Below are positions 8,951-17,432 of a stretch of DNA of 64,000 nucleotides, piece by piece (positions within the stretch are counted from its first letter, which is position 1; each line of letters opens with the position of its first letter). The position numbers were made by a program, and so were the translations under genes. The notes below the pieces were generated by a model. That model did not search any database, had not been told where the DNA came from, and was given only the letters and a program-made list of their open reading frames with translations. This DNA is from Pseudodesulfovibrio hydrargyri (GTDB lineage: Bacteria > Desulfobacterota > Desulfovibrionia > Desulfovibrionales > Desulfovibrionaceae), in contig NZ_LKAQ01000001.1 in NCBI RefSeq assembly GCF_001874525.1, positions 248,001-312,000 of the forward strand. The letters are read 5' to 3'.

Positions 8951-9952
8951 ATGGACCCGGTAACGCATCTTTCCTCGGGACTCATGGGCGGCCTGGCCGC
9001 GCGCAAGTGGTTCCCCGAAGCGAAATTCCTCGTGCCCGCCTGCATGCTCGCGGCCTGGATTCCCGACGTGGACATCTTCTTCGGCGACGGCCCGGAATTC
9101 AACCTGCTCTACCACCGGGGCATCAGCACCTCCTTTTTCGGCACCTTCCTCCTGGCGCTCACCCTGGCCGGGCTGTACAGGCTCGTCTCCCGGCGCACGC
9201 CGTTCATCAAGATCACCGCCCTGTTCTACTCGCTTTCCCTGACCCACGTCTGGCTCGACCTGATCACCACCTACGGCACCCAGATCCTGGCCCCGTTCTC
9301 CAACCGCCGCTTCGCCCTGGACGGGGCGTTCATCATCGACCCGGTCTTCACCCTGACGGCCCTTGCCCTCATCCTCGCCGCCTGGCTGATGAAAAGACAC
9401 CGTCACGCCATCGCCCTGGTAGGCATGGCCTGGTTCTTCGCCTACCCCCTGGCCAACATGGGCACAGGAGCAGTACTCCAGAACGTCTACGCCCACCGCC
9501 TCGACGCCAAGGGAATCGCCTACGACCACGTCCACGTCACCCCGGACGCCCTGGCGCCCCGGTTCTGGAAGGTGGTCGTCACCGCCGGGCCTGACTACCT
9601 CCTGGACACCATGGACCTGTTCGGCGACCGCGAGCCCGCCGCCCCCCTGCGCGTCAGACGGGCGGACAAGTCGTTCCTGCGCAAGCTCGGCGAGCAGCAA
9701 TCCCTGTTCGCCACCTACGCATGGTTCACCAAGTGGCCCTACGTGGAGGAGACCGCCCCCCCTCAAGGGGCCCGGTTCGTCTTCCGCGACCTGCGCTTCA
9801 CCTCCACCAACCCGATCATGGCCTGGTACTACCAGGGCAAGCGCCAGCCCTTCACCCTGACCGTGCAGCTAGACAAATCGGGCAGCATCATCACCTGGTC
9901 CTTTGAAGGCGGGGTCAGTTCCCGGGCCGACGCCGAGGATCTGATACAGTGA
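8951..9952 (+). CDS. Membrane-bound metal-dependent hydrolase (YdjM/DUF457-like)
   Basis: A 333-residue inner-membrane protein. The start MDPVTHLSSGLMGG carries the family's N-terminal metal-site His (THLSSG). Further polar groups typical of this superfamily lie in AAWIPDVDIFFG, YHRGISTS and LTHVWLDLITTYG, each beside hydrophobic helices. The C-terminal 150 residues are soluble and periplasmic or cytoplasmic, with no motif I can name. The substrate is unknown. It overlaps the next gene (GTGA), so the pair is translationally coupled. An in-frame ATG at 8909 is less likely as start. Confidence 0.85.
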   Translation: MDPVTHLSSGLMGGLAARKWFPEAKFLVPACMLAAWIPDVDIFFGDGPEFNLLYHRGISTSFFGTFLLALTLAGLYRLVSRRTPFIKITALFYSLSLTHVWLDLITTYGTQILAPFSNRRFALDGAFIIDPVFTLTALALILAAWLMKRHRHAIALVGMAWFFAYPLANMGTGAVLQNVYAHRLDAKGIAYDHVHVTPDALAPRFWKVVVTAGPDYLLDTMDLFGDREPAAPLRVRRADKSFLRKLGEQQSLFATYAWFTKWPYVEETAPPQGARFVFRDLRFTSTNPIMAWYYQGKRQPFTLTVQLDKSGSIITWSFEGGVSSRADAEDLIQ

Positions 9953-10815
9953 CCTGGTTCGTCCTCTCGCTGGGGGCGGCGTTCTTCATGGCCTCCAACG
10001 CCGCTCTGATGAAGCGGTTCTTCTCCGATCTCTCGGCCTGGGAGATGAGCCTCATTCCCTATTTCTACGCCCTGCCGCTCATGGTCCTGGCCCTGCCCTT
10101 TGTCGGCATCCCGGCCATCGGCCCGCGCTTTCTCCCGACCCTGGCCTGGGTCCTGCCCCTGCTCATGATCTCCATCATCCTGCACTACACGGCCATCCGC
10201 ATGTCGCCCATGTCCCTGACCCTGCCTTTTCTGAGCTTCACCCCGGTCTTCGTCCTGTTCACCGGCGGGCTTATCCTGGACGAAACCCTCACCCCGCAAG
10301 GCATCATGGGCATGCTTCTGGTTGTCCTTGGCGGCTACGTGCTCAACCTCGACGCCACCCGGTACGGCTACCTGGGTCCGATCAGGGCCATCTGGAAAGA
10401 ACCCGGCTCGGCCCTGATGCTCATCGTCGCCTTCATCTACGGCCTGACCTCCGTGGGCGGCAAGGTCATGATCCTCGATTCCTCGCCCCTGTTCGCGGCC
10501 GTGACCATCTTCATACTCTACGGCCTGATCCTGACCGCCATTCTGCTCATGACAGGCAAGGCGACCCTCAAAAACATCACCCGCAATCACCGGCTCGGCG
10601 CTCTGGCCGGACTGATCGTCTTTGCCGAAATGGTCTGCCACAACACGGCCATGAGTCTGGTGGCCGCGGCCTACATGATCACCATCAAACGCACCACCGG
10701 CCTCTTCTCGGTCCTCTACGGCTGGCTCCTGTTCCATGAAACCGGCATCCGCTTCCGCCTGATCGGCACCGTCATCATGACCACAGGCGCCGCCGTCATC
10801 GCTCTTTGGGGATGA
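9949..10815 (+). CDS. EamA/DMT family transporter
   Basis: A 288-residue protein with about ten predicted membrane helices in two repeated halves, the drug/metabolite transporter fold. The N-terminus MTWFVLSLGAAFFMASNAALMKR and the repeat signals (LPFLSFTPVFVLFTGGLILDE; VLYGWLLFHETGIRFR) match the EamA pattern of a conserved Glu at the end of helices 4 and 9. It starts at GTG overlapping the previous stop. The substrate cannot be predicted. A composite palindromic repeat begins directly after its stop codon. Confidence 0.85.
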   Translation: MTWFVLSLGAAFFMASNAALMKRFFSDLSAWEMSLIPYFYALPLMVLALPFVGIPAIGPRFLPTLAWVLPLLMISIILHYTAIRMSPMSLTLPFLSFTPVFVLFTGGLILDETLTPQGIMGMLLVVLGGYVLNLDATRYGYLGPIRAIWKEPGSALMLIVAFIYGLTSVGGKVMILDSSPLFAAVTIFILYGLILTAILLMTGKATLKNITRNHRLGALAGLIVFAEMVCHNTAMSLVAAAYMITIKRTTGLFSVLYGWLLFHETGIRFRLIGTVIMTTGAAVIALWG

Positions 10816-11131
10816 GGACGCCTCCGGCGGTCGGGGGAAGGGGAGAGGGAGACCCTTTGAGGAAAGAGTTTCCCTCTCCCCTTCCCCCGACCCCCCATCC
10901 CCTCTCCCTTCCTAAACTTTTTATATGCGCATCCGCGCGTGCGGTGGGCCGAGGCAAGCCTTGCTTCTTCGCCGACGCCCGGCCGGTTGAGACTGTACGG
11001 TCGGGCAGAGACGAGAATGATTGCAACCACAATATCATCCCCCACGAAGCGGCGACAAAAAGTTTTGGAGGGTCCAGGGAACCTTTTCCAAAAGGTTCCC
11101 TGGCCGTCGGAGACGCCCGCCCGGCGAGGGC
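10816..11131. repeat. Composite palindromic intergenic repeat, copy 2
   Basis: It fills most of the gap between two convergent genes and starts at the first base after the EamA stop (GGACGCCTCCGGCGG). The left arm holds a perfect 20-base inverted repeat, TCGGGGGAAGGGGAGAGGGA at 10831-10850 pairing with 10871-10890, then CCTAAACTTTTTATATGCGC. A spacer of about 110 bases follows. The right arm has CGAAGCGGCGACAAAAAGTTT and then a perfect 14-base stem CCAGGGAACCTTTT at 11074-11087 pairing with 11090-11103. The order of the two hairpins is swapped relative to copy 1. No gene is visible in this 377-base gap. Confidence 0.85.
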
Positions 11132-11142
11132 CCGCCAGAGGC

Positions 11143-11170
11143 GCAAAAAAAAGCCCGGCGAACCGGGCTT
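11143..11170 (-). terminator. Intrinsic terminator of the methyltransferase-like gene
   Basis: AAGCCCGG, loop cgaa, CCGGGCTT; on the minus strand the stem is followed by an eight-base T run. It lies 23 bases beyond the stop codon at 11193. Confidence 0.85.
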
Positions 11171-11192
11171 CATCTCATAATACTTATTAGGA

Positions 11193-12212
11193 TTACGTCA
11201 GGTAGCGGTAGAAGTCGCTGCCGAGACGGTGCATGGGCAGGACCTTGCCCTCGAGGATGAGCCCCTGGGGGATGAACCGTTCGGTCAAGTATTCGGCCGG
11301 TGGCTGGAAGCCGTTTTCGCGGGCCAGAATGACCGAGGCGCGGGTGGCGGTGCTGTGGGCGATGAGCCCTTCGGGGAAAAACACGGCGTTGTCCAGGCTG
11401 TCGCCCACGGTATCGAGGAAGGTCTTGTACTTGTGAAAACAGTTGTCCGCGTCCAGGGACTGCTGGATGCCGGCCATGACCTCGTTGGCCACGTAGTTGA
11501 CCGCCCTGCCCCGGACCATGCCGAAGGCGTTGGGCCTGCCCGGATCGGCGAGCATGACCGAGCCCGCGCCCAGCGAATGGACCAGATCGTGTGTCCGCTC
11601 CCCGGACACCGGGTCGCACTGGTAGCCCAGGGTCTGGATATCGGAGAAGCCGCTGCGCCGGGCCAGGATCTGCAAGGCCAGGAGCATGATGCCGGTCCCG
11701 GCTCCGATGTCCACGCCCACGAACGGGCCGCTGCCCGGGCAGATGTCCGCATGGGCCAGGACCGCACGCATGACATGGGCCGCGCGCGGGGCGTCGGCCA
11801 GCACGCGGAGCACCGAGGACCACATGCGCAGCCGGTTCATGACCTCGATGTCGTCGCCCGGCTCGTTCATGGACTGGTGGCGCGAAAACTGCTCGAACAG
11901 CCCGGCCAGTTCGCCGTAGGGCACGGTGTCGCGGTGGGCGTCCTCGTGTACGTAGGCGAAGAAATATTTGACGGCCACGTTGAGCAGCCGGGTGTCGGAC
12001 ACGGGCTCGCCGGGGTCGCACAGCCGCTCCACGTCCGAGACCAGGGCGTCGGGCGTGTAGAAATCCGGGGCGATGGCCGGGGCCGGGAGGCCGACCATGG
12101 TCGTGAAATTCCGGGCCTGCATGCCCGCCGAAGCCAGGGGCGAACCGACCATTGCGCCGGAAACGGGGCCGTGCGCCGGGTCGAAGATGTGGGGTATGCT
12201 CGTCTTGCTCAT
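11193..12212 (-). CDS. SAM-dependent methyltransferase-like protein
   Basis: 339 residues from MSKTSIPHIFDPA. A Rossmann glycine loop FVGVDIGAGTGIMLLAL near residue 170 resembles motif I of class I methyltransferases, preceded by about 140 residues of mostly helical sequence without a motif I know. The C-terminal half (FFPEGLIAHSTATRAS, YLTERFIPQG) is unfamiliar. The substrate is unknown. Start choice is uncertain: an ATG 22 codons upstream (12278) is also open and neither has a clear ribosome binding site. It is a single-gene transcript closed by the terminator at 11143-11170. Confidence 0.6.
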   Translation of the reverse strand: MSKTSIPHIFDPAHGPVSGAMVGSPLASAGMQARNFTTMVGLPAPAIAPDFYTPDALVSDVERLCDPGEPVSDTRLLNVAVKYFFAYVHEDAHRDTVPYGELAGLFEQFSRHQSMNEPGDDIEVMNRLRMWSSVLRVLADAPRAAHVMRAVLAHADICPGSGPFVGVDIGAGTGIMLLALQILARRSGFSDIQTLGYQCDPVSGERTHDLVHSLGAGSVMLADPGRPNAFGMVRGRAVNYVANEVMAGIQQSLDADNCFHKYKTFLDTVGDSLDNAVFFPEGLIAHSTATRASVILARENGFQPPAEYLTERFIPQGLILEGKVLPMHRLGSDFYRYLT

Positions 12213-12363
12213 GGTTGTCCGAACGGTCGCGGTTTTGGGGAAATTGTTGCCGTCCAGCCCCGTATCTGCACGGACCATACCGGGCGCGTCCGAAAAGACG
12301 CATAAAAGTCATGTTTTCTTGATTATAAAATTATATCAATGAGATAAAAAATATGACAGACAC

Positions 12364-12395
12364 GAAAAAGGCCGACCCCCTTGGGACCGGCCTGA
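12364..12395 (-). terminator. Terminator after the last tRNA-Gly
   Basis: On the minus strand AGGCCGGTCCC, loop AAG, GGGGGTCGGCCT is followed by TTTTTC, immediately downstream of the tRNA-Gly at 12403-12477. Two G-U pairs interrupt the stem. Confidence 0.75.
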
Positions 12396-12402
12396 TCGTT
12401 TC

Positions 12403-12477
<75 letters not shown>

Positions 12478-12501
12478 GTGTCTTCGGCGGCGGGCTCCCC
12501 T

Positions 12502-12532
12502 AAAAAAGCCGGTCTCTCGCGGAGACCGGCTT
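12502..12532 (-). terminator. Terminator inside the tRNA cluster
   Basis: AAGCCGGTCTC, loop tcgc, GGAGACCGGCTT; on the minus strand it runs into TTTTTTA. It would end the Gly-Cys-Gly transcript, so the tRNA-Gly at 12403 probably has its own promoter or depends on read-through. Confidence 0.75.
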
Positions 12533-12539
12533 AATTAGC

Positions 12540-12614
<75 letters not shown>

Positions 12615-12618
12615 CGAG

Positions 12619-12693
<75 letters not shown>

Positions 12694-12700
12694 GTCGTTT

Positions 12701-12775
<75 letters not shown>

Positions 12776-12999
12776 CCTCAAAAGCGAACCACTGTTTACC
12801 CGTGGCCCCGTTGGGTGTCAAGGGTATTTTAGTTTTTTTCGAAATTATGAGCTATATGAACTCCCTGGAATTTTTGGCCTAATGGAAAGACTTTACTTTT
12901 TGGGTCATTTTGGTATACCAACGCGCTTTAATTCAGTAGAAAAGGGGTTGCACCCTTAGCTCCTCAACAGACTGCTCACTCACAGAGGGGGAGGTTCAT

Positions 13000-13362
13000 A
13001 TGGAAGCGAATGACCTGAAGTACTTTAAGGAAACCCTGGACGGCATGCTCGATGACATCCTCAAGAAAAGCGAGGCGACCATCGAGGACATGACCGAATC
13101 GGGCGAAGTGTACGCCGATCCGGCGGACCGGGCCACGGCCGAAAGCGACCGCGCCTTCACACTGCGTCTGCGCGACCGCGAACGAAAGCTGATCAAGAAA
13201 ATCCAGCAGGCCGTCAACCGCATCGAAGATGGCGAGTTCGGCATTTGCCAGGAATGCGGCGACGACATCTCCATCGCCCGGCTCAAGGCGCGGCCCATGA
13301 CCACGCTGTGCATCAACTGCAAAAGCAAACAGGAAGAGGACGAGGCCGTACGCGGCGACTAG
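13000..13362 (+). CDS. dksA: DksA/TraR-family zinc-finger transcription factor
   Basis: DksA binds the RNA polymerase secondary channel and, with ppGpp, reprograms transcription of rRNA and amino-acid genes. The 120-residue length, the N-terminal coiled coil (residues 10-75) and the C4 zinc finger CQECG...CINC (residues 84-108) fit. The usual acidic coiled-coil tip is approximated by DPADRATAESDR. GGGGGAGG lies 7-14 bases before the ATG. It is divergent from the tRNA cluster across 220 bases of AT-rich sequence. Other DksA/TraR paralogues can coexist in one genome, so the exact symbol is provisional. Confidence 0.9.
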   Translation: MEANDLKYFKETLDGMLDDILKKSEATIEDMTESGEVYADPADRATAESDRAFTLRLRDRERKLIKKIQQAVNRIEDGEFGICQECGDDISIARLKARPMTTLCINCKSKQEEDEAVRGD

Positions 13363-13392
13363 CCGTCCGGCTTCGCCTGGACGGAGACGGCC

Positions 13393-14910
13393 ATGGAAGC
13401 CAATTTCTTCCGCTTCCTGAGCGCGGAACTTTCGTCCACCCTTGCCGGTCGCCGAATAGACAAGGTATTCGGCCCGGCCCCCGGCGTCTGGGTGCTGGCC
13501 ATCCAGAACACGGGCGACCCCCTTCACCTGATCTTCAGGCCCGCCAAATCGGCGGGCCATTTATTTCTCTCCCCCGTCAAGCCGGTCAACCCACAGACCG
13601 CCCCGGCCATGGCCATGTGGTTCCGCAAACGGCTGCGCAACCGCAAGATCCTGGCCGCACACACGGACTGGCCCAACCTGCGCCTGGCTCTGGAACTCAC
13701 TCCGCGCACCGATCCGGACGGCAAAACCTTCCTCATCCTCGACTGCCGCACCGGCATGTCCCTGGCCGACGAACTGCCCCCGACCTTCGCCCACGAGCCG
13801 GAATGGCCCGCCCTGGAGGACGTCCTGGAAGACCCGGACATCTGGCGCGAATACCCGCACATCTCCCCGCCCCTGCGCAAGGTTCTGGCCGGGCTGCCCG
13901 AAGACGACGCCCACACCCTCTATTTCCGGGTGGCCACGGCCTCGGCCGACGTCTTCCATCTCGCCCGGTCCGGCGATACATGGTCGCCGCCCACGGCCTG
14001 GCCGTCCGGCAAGGACGATGAAACCCACGTTTCGGCCCTGGACGCGGCCCGCGCCTACGGCGAACGCACCCTCTTTCCCCTGCTCGACATGGAGGAGGAC
14101 AAGGCCCAGACCGTCCAGCTCAAGCGCGTGCGCAAGAAACTCAGACGCAACCTCGCCAGCCTGGACCAGGAGCAGGCGCGGCTTGAGCAGCTCGTCGCCG
14201 AACAGGTCAAGGCCGAGGCGCTCCAGGCCGAACTCTACCGGTTCAAGGACGCCGAAGGCCTCGAGTCCGTTGACGTCACCCACCCGGTGCACGGTCCCAT
14301 GACCGTGCCGCTGAACCCGTTCCTCTCGCCCACCGAGAACATGACGCGCTATTTCAAGCTGGCGGCCAAGGGACAGCGCGGCTTCCCGCACATGGAGCGC
14401 CGCCGCCGCGAGCTCCTCACACAGCTCTCCAAGGCGGAAGACGGCACCCTGGAAATCCACCCCGCCGCGACCTTGCGGGGAACCCCCGAGCCCGAAGGCC
14501 CGGCCGCCCTGCCCAAACGGTTCCGGGGCCTGGCCGTGCGCCTGTTCCGCACCAGCGACGGGTTCACCGTCATCCGGGGCAAGAACAAGACCGCCAACCA
14601 CCACATGCTCAGCCAGGCGGCCTCGCCCTTCGACTACTGGTTCCACGTGGAGGACGGCCCGAGCTCGCACGTCATCCTCAAACGCGACCATCCCGGCCAG
14701 GAAGTGCCCGAAACCTCCCTGATCCAGGCCGCCGTCCTCTGCGGGCTCAAGAGCTACCGCAAGGACGACGGCAAGGCCGACATCATGTACGCCCTGGTCA
14801 AGGACGTGCGCAAAGTCAAAGGGTTCAACCTCGGCCAGGTCGCCGTGGACCGCAAACTCGGCACCCTGCGCGTCGACCTCGACCCGTCGCTTGAAGAAAA
14901 GTTAGGCTAG
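13393..14910 (+). CDS. NFACT-family protein (RqcH/Tae2/fibronectin-binding-like)
   Basis: 505 residues with the NFACT architecture: an NFACT-N domain (MEANFFRFLSAELSSTLAGRRIDKVF), a central charged coiled coil (about residues 240-300, LKRVRKKLRRNLASLDQEQ) and a C-terminal NFACT-R domain with GKNKTANHHML and DYWFHVEDGPSSHVIL. RqcH proteins bind peptidyl-tRNA-obstructed 50S subunits and add C-terminal Ala tails. The usual WLHA-x-D-x-PGSH motif appears here as WFHVEDGPSSH, so quality-control activity is inferred, not certain. It starts 30 bases after dksA, probably in the same transcript. A composite repeat begins at the base after its stop. Confidence 0.85.
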   Translation: MEANFFRFLSAELSSTLAGRRIDKVFGPAPGVWVLAIQNTGDPLHLIFRPAKSAGHLFLSPVKPVNPQTAPAMAMWFRKRLRNRKILAAHTDWPNLRLALELTPRTDPDGKTFLILDCRTGMSLADELPPTFAHEPEWPALEDVLEDPDIWREYPHISPPLRKVLAGLPEDDAHTLYFRVATASADVFHLARSGDTWSPPTAWPSGKDDETHVSALDAARAYGERTLFPLLDMEEDKAQTVQLKRVRKKLRRNLASLDQEQARLEQLVAEQVKAEALQAELYRFKDAEGLESVDVTHPVHGPMTVPLNPFLSPTENMTRYFKLAAKGQRGFPHMERRRRELLTQLSKAEDGTLEIHPAATLRGTPEPEGPAALPKRFRGLAVRLFRTSDGFTVIRGKNKTANHHMLSQAASPFDYWFHVEDGPSSHVILKRDHPGQEVPETSLIQAAVLCGLKSYRKDDGKADIMYALVKDVRKVKGFNLGQVAVDRKLGTLRVDLDPSLEEKLG

Positions 14911-15251
14911 GAATGCCTCCGGCGGCTGGGGGAAGGGGAAGGAAAACCCTTTGAAAAGGGCTTTTCCTTCCCCTTCCCCCAGACCCCCATCCTTTCCTAA
15001 ACTTTCTAGCGCCGCTTCGCGGATGTGCGACAGCATCTATCCCGTTTCTATTCCTGACGATTTACCTATCCTGAAGAAACGAAAAGAAAAGGTCTTTCTT
15101 ACCTCCACCCGCCACACGCGCGAATGCGCATACAAAAAGTTTGGGAGGGAAAGAGGGGATTGGGGGGTCCAGGGGGGGGAAAGGGGAGAGAGGGAACCTT
15201 TTTCTCAAAAGGTTCCCTCTCTCCCCTTTCCCCCTGGCCGCCGGAGGCATC
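14911..15251. repeat. Composite palindromic intergenic repeat, copy 3
   Basis: It fills the whole 341-base gap between two convergent stop codons. The left arm begins GAATGCCTCCGGCGG right after the NFACT stop and contains a perfect 21-base inverted repeat (14926-14946 pairing with 14962-14982). CCTAAACTTTCTAGCGCCGCTTCG and a spacer follow. The right arm has CATACAAAAAGTTTGGG, then a long inverted repeat 15169-15237 (CCAGGGG...AGAGAGGGAACC pairing with GGTTCCCTCTCTCCCC...CTGG, with a 3-G bulge), and closes with GGCCGCCGGAGGCATC touching the stop of the next gene. No gene is visible. Confidence 0.88.
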
Positions 15252-16217
15252 CTAAACCATGCGGTTGACGGACATCTTTTCGAGCATGTTCAGGGCGAGT
15301 TGTTTTTCGGAATCCATGCGGTGGGCCACGCTTTTCTGGACGCGGGCGGAGGATGAGCCGAACTGATTTTTACGGGATTCGTACACGCCCTTGATGAGTT
15401 GGGCGTTGAAGTCGTCGTTCTGGCCCTTGTGCAGGAAGCGGTCGATGACCTTGTTGAAGATATTGGCCGCGCCGGTCGGACCGTGCTGGACCGAGGTGGA
15501 CCAGAGGACCTCCTGGAGCGCGGGCGGCGCACTGTTGAAATCCAGGCCGGTGCGGTCGAGGATCATATTCCGGGCCGGATCATAGGTCTGGCGGGCGATG
15601 AAGTCGTGCTGGACCTGCTCGAACCCGGCCGGATCTTCGGTGGCGATGGCTTGCCAAACCGAAGGCATGCCGCCCTGCTTGGAGCCGGTGTCGGCGGGCC
15701 CGGCGTCGCGCAGCCGGTCAGCCCATTCAGGCCGGTTTTCGTCGAGATAGGACAGAAATTCGTCCATGGTGCCGGGCTTGGAGGCGATCTGGTATTTACC
15801 GTAGGAGGTCCCGCCCACGCGGTCGTAGCCGACGGCAGCCACGCCCGCCTCGCCCGATTCGAACCGGGCGGCCAGTGCGCCGGGAGTATGGGCGTTGGTT
15901 GCGGGCCGGGAGATATCCGCAGCGGGTTGCGCGTCGGTCCGGGGCCGGACAAGCGGCGCCTTGAGGCCCGCCTCGTCACGCATGATGCGGGAAAGGGCGG
16001 ACAGCGCCTCGAGCATCTGGGAGTCGTTGATGATGGAGACGTCGAAGCCCCCCCCCCCTTCTCCGGACTTGTCGGCCCCGTTGCCGAAAAGTGCCTGGGC
16101 CATGCTCATCTGGTTGTCGAAGGCGGCCTTCATGGCCAGCCGTTCGCCGTCGCGGGCGGCTGGCGCATTCTGCGCCGCTTTGGGGATATCGTACCCGCCG
16201 ATCTTGCCAATGGACAT
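15252..16217 (-). CDS. Lysozyme/chitosanase-like domain protein (VgrG-related type)
   Basis: 321 residues. MSIGKIGGYDIPKA is preceded by AGGAGCAGCTT, which favours this start over the ATG nine codons upstream. The first 110 residues are low-complexity and flexible, including a Gly-rich patch. The C-terminal 210 residues carry FESGEAG and GYDRVGGTSYGKYQ, the pattern of glycoside-hydrolase-like domains annotated as VgrG-related or chitosanase-like, with Glu of FESG as likely catalytic acid. No signal peptide is visible, so it may be exported by a dedicated route (flagellar, type VI) or be phage-derived. An 11-G tract lies in the linker. Confidence 0.7.
   Translation of the reverse strand: MSIGKIGGYDIPKAAQNAPAARDGERLAMKAAFDNQMSMAQALFGNGADKSGEGGGGFDVSIINDSQMLEALSALSRIMRDEAGLKAPLVRPRTDAQPAADISRPATNAHTPGALAARFESGEAGVAAVGYDRVGGTSYGKYQIASKPGTMDEFLSYLDENRPEWADRLRDAGPADTGSKQGGMPSVWQAIATEDPAGFEQVQHDFIARQTYDPARNMILDRTGLDFNSAPPALQEVLWSTSVQHGPTGAANIFNKVIDRFLHKGQNDDFNAQLIKGVYESRKNQFGSSSARVQKSVAHRMDSEKQLALNMLEKMSVNRMV
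16048..16058. repeat. Homopolymer tract of 11 C (11 G in the coding sense)
   Basis: Eleven consecutive C on the plus strand. In the minus-strand gene it encodes GGG GGG GGG GGC (Gly-Gly-Gly-Gly, near residues 54-57). A tract of this length is prone to slippage and sits before the catalytic domain. Confidence 0.95.
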
Positions 16218-16325
16218 AAGCTGCTCCTGCGCTGAGAACGTCAAAACATTGACCCCGCAAAGGGGTGCGCAAGGAGAGAAGCAAGGGCCGTGCCTATGGA
16301 CACAGCATGGCGAATTCGCTGGGAA

Positions 16326-17420
16326 TCAGGACTTGAAAAGGTGAGAGAAGCGCATATCGGCGAGCATGCGGTCCACCAGCTTGCGGTGGCCCGAAGGCAG
16401 GGCATAATCGGACAGCTCGGCGGGACGCACGAACCCGCCCTTGACCGCCTCGTGAAAAACCGGCTCCGAGGGCTCGCCGTCGTAGCGGCACAGGAAGCAG
16501 TCCATGGTCACCCGGTACCGGGTGTAGCTGTAACGGACCACGGTGATCTTCTCCACCGGCTCCACGGCCAGCTCGACCTCTTCCAGGTATTCGCGCCTGA
16601 GAGCCTGCTCGGCGGTCTCGCCCGGCTCGACGCATCCGCCCGGGAACTCCCACAGACCGGGCCAGACGTCGTCGGGCTTGCGCTTCTGGATGAGCACCCT
16701 GCCCCGATGGACCAGAAAGCCGGTGGCCATGTCGATGCGGATGGCCTCCTTGGGCACGGGCAGGACCGGCCTCAGCGGAACCGTGCCCGATGCATACGCC
16801 CGGCAGTACGCACGCACCGGACACGCCTCGCAACGCGGGTTCTTGCGGCAGATCAGAGCCCCGAACTCCATGATCGCCTGGTTGAAGTCGCCGGGCCGGT
16901 CTTCGGGGATGAGCCGCCGGACCGCGTCTTCGACCATGTTGCGCCCTGCCCTGTCCCGAACCGGAATATCCATGTCCAGGAGCCGGGCGAAGACCCGCAG
17001 GACATTGGCGTCCACGGCCGGCTCGCGCTGCCCCAGGGCGATGGAGGCCACGGCCCCGGCCGTGTACTCGCCCACGCCGGGCAGGGAATGGATGTCCGCG
17101 AAATCGTGTGGGAATTCGCCGTTGAATTGATCCTGGATCAATACGGCCGCGCGGTGCAGGTTGCGGGCGCGGGAATAATAGCCGAGCCCCTCCCAGAGGT
17201 TGAGAACCTCTTCCTCATGGGCTTCGGCCAGTGAGCGGACGTCCGGGAACCGGTCCATCCACCGCTTGTAGTACTCCACCACCCGGTCCATCTGGGTCTG
17301 CTGGGCCATGATCTCGGAGACCCAGACCCTGTACGGGCTCGGGTCGCGCCGCCAGGGCAGGTCCCTGTGTTCGGCGTCGTACCATTGAAGCAATGCGCGG
17401 GTGAATCCGTTCCGGTCCAT
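16326..17420 (-). CDS. mutY: A/G-specific adenine glycosylase
   Basis: Removes adenine mispaired with 8-oxoguanine. The 364-residue protein has the HhH-GPD fold with catalytic Glu36 (WVSEIMAQQTQ) and Asp137 (EPAVDANVLRV), the helix-hairpin-helix LPGVGEYTAGA at about 113-123 and the [4Fe-4S] loop C-x6-C-x2-C-x5-C (CRKNPRCEACPVRAYC). The last third is a MutT-like 8-oxoG recognition domain containing FPGGCVEPGETAEQAL. ATG start, 12 bases after gpmA's stop, so the two genes are probably co-transcribed. Confidence 0.96.
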   Translation of the reverse strand: MDRNGFTRALLQWYDAEHRDLPWRRDPSPYRVWVSEIMAQQTQMDRVVEYYKRWMDRFPDVRSLAEAHEEEVLNLWEGLGYYSRARNLHRAAVLIQDQFNGEFPHDFADIHSLPGVGEYTAGAVASIALGQREPAVDANVLRVFARLLDMDIPVRDRAGRNMVEDAVRRLIPEDRPGDFNQAIMEFGALICRKNPRCEACPVRAYCRAYASGTVPLRPVLPVPKEAIRIDMATGFLVHRGRVLIQKRKPDDVWPGLWEFPGGCVEPGETAEQALRREYLEEVELAVEPVEKITVVRYSYTRYRVTMDCFLCRYDGEPSEPVFHEAVKGGFVRPAELSDYALPSGHRKLVDRMLADMRFSHLFKS

Positions 17421-17432
17421 GACCGCTGTTGT

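Noticed and set aside
8837..9766. Long minus-strand frame opposite the YdjM-like gene
   Set aside because: Composition (many Gly, Val, Gln, Glu, Asp in shadow pattern) matches antisense reading of a GC-rich gene, and the plus-strand gene has clear membrane helices and motifs.
10806..11260. Open frames reading [14 protein letters not shown] peptides at the composite repeat
   Set aside because: The same peptides appear at the other copies of the repeat, on both strands, simply because the DNA is repeated. No coding signal.
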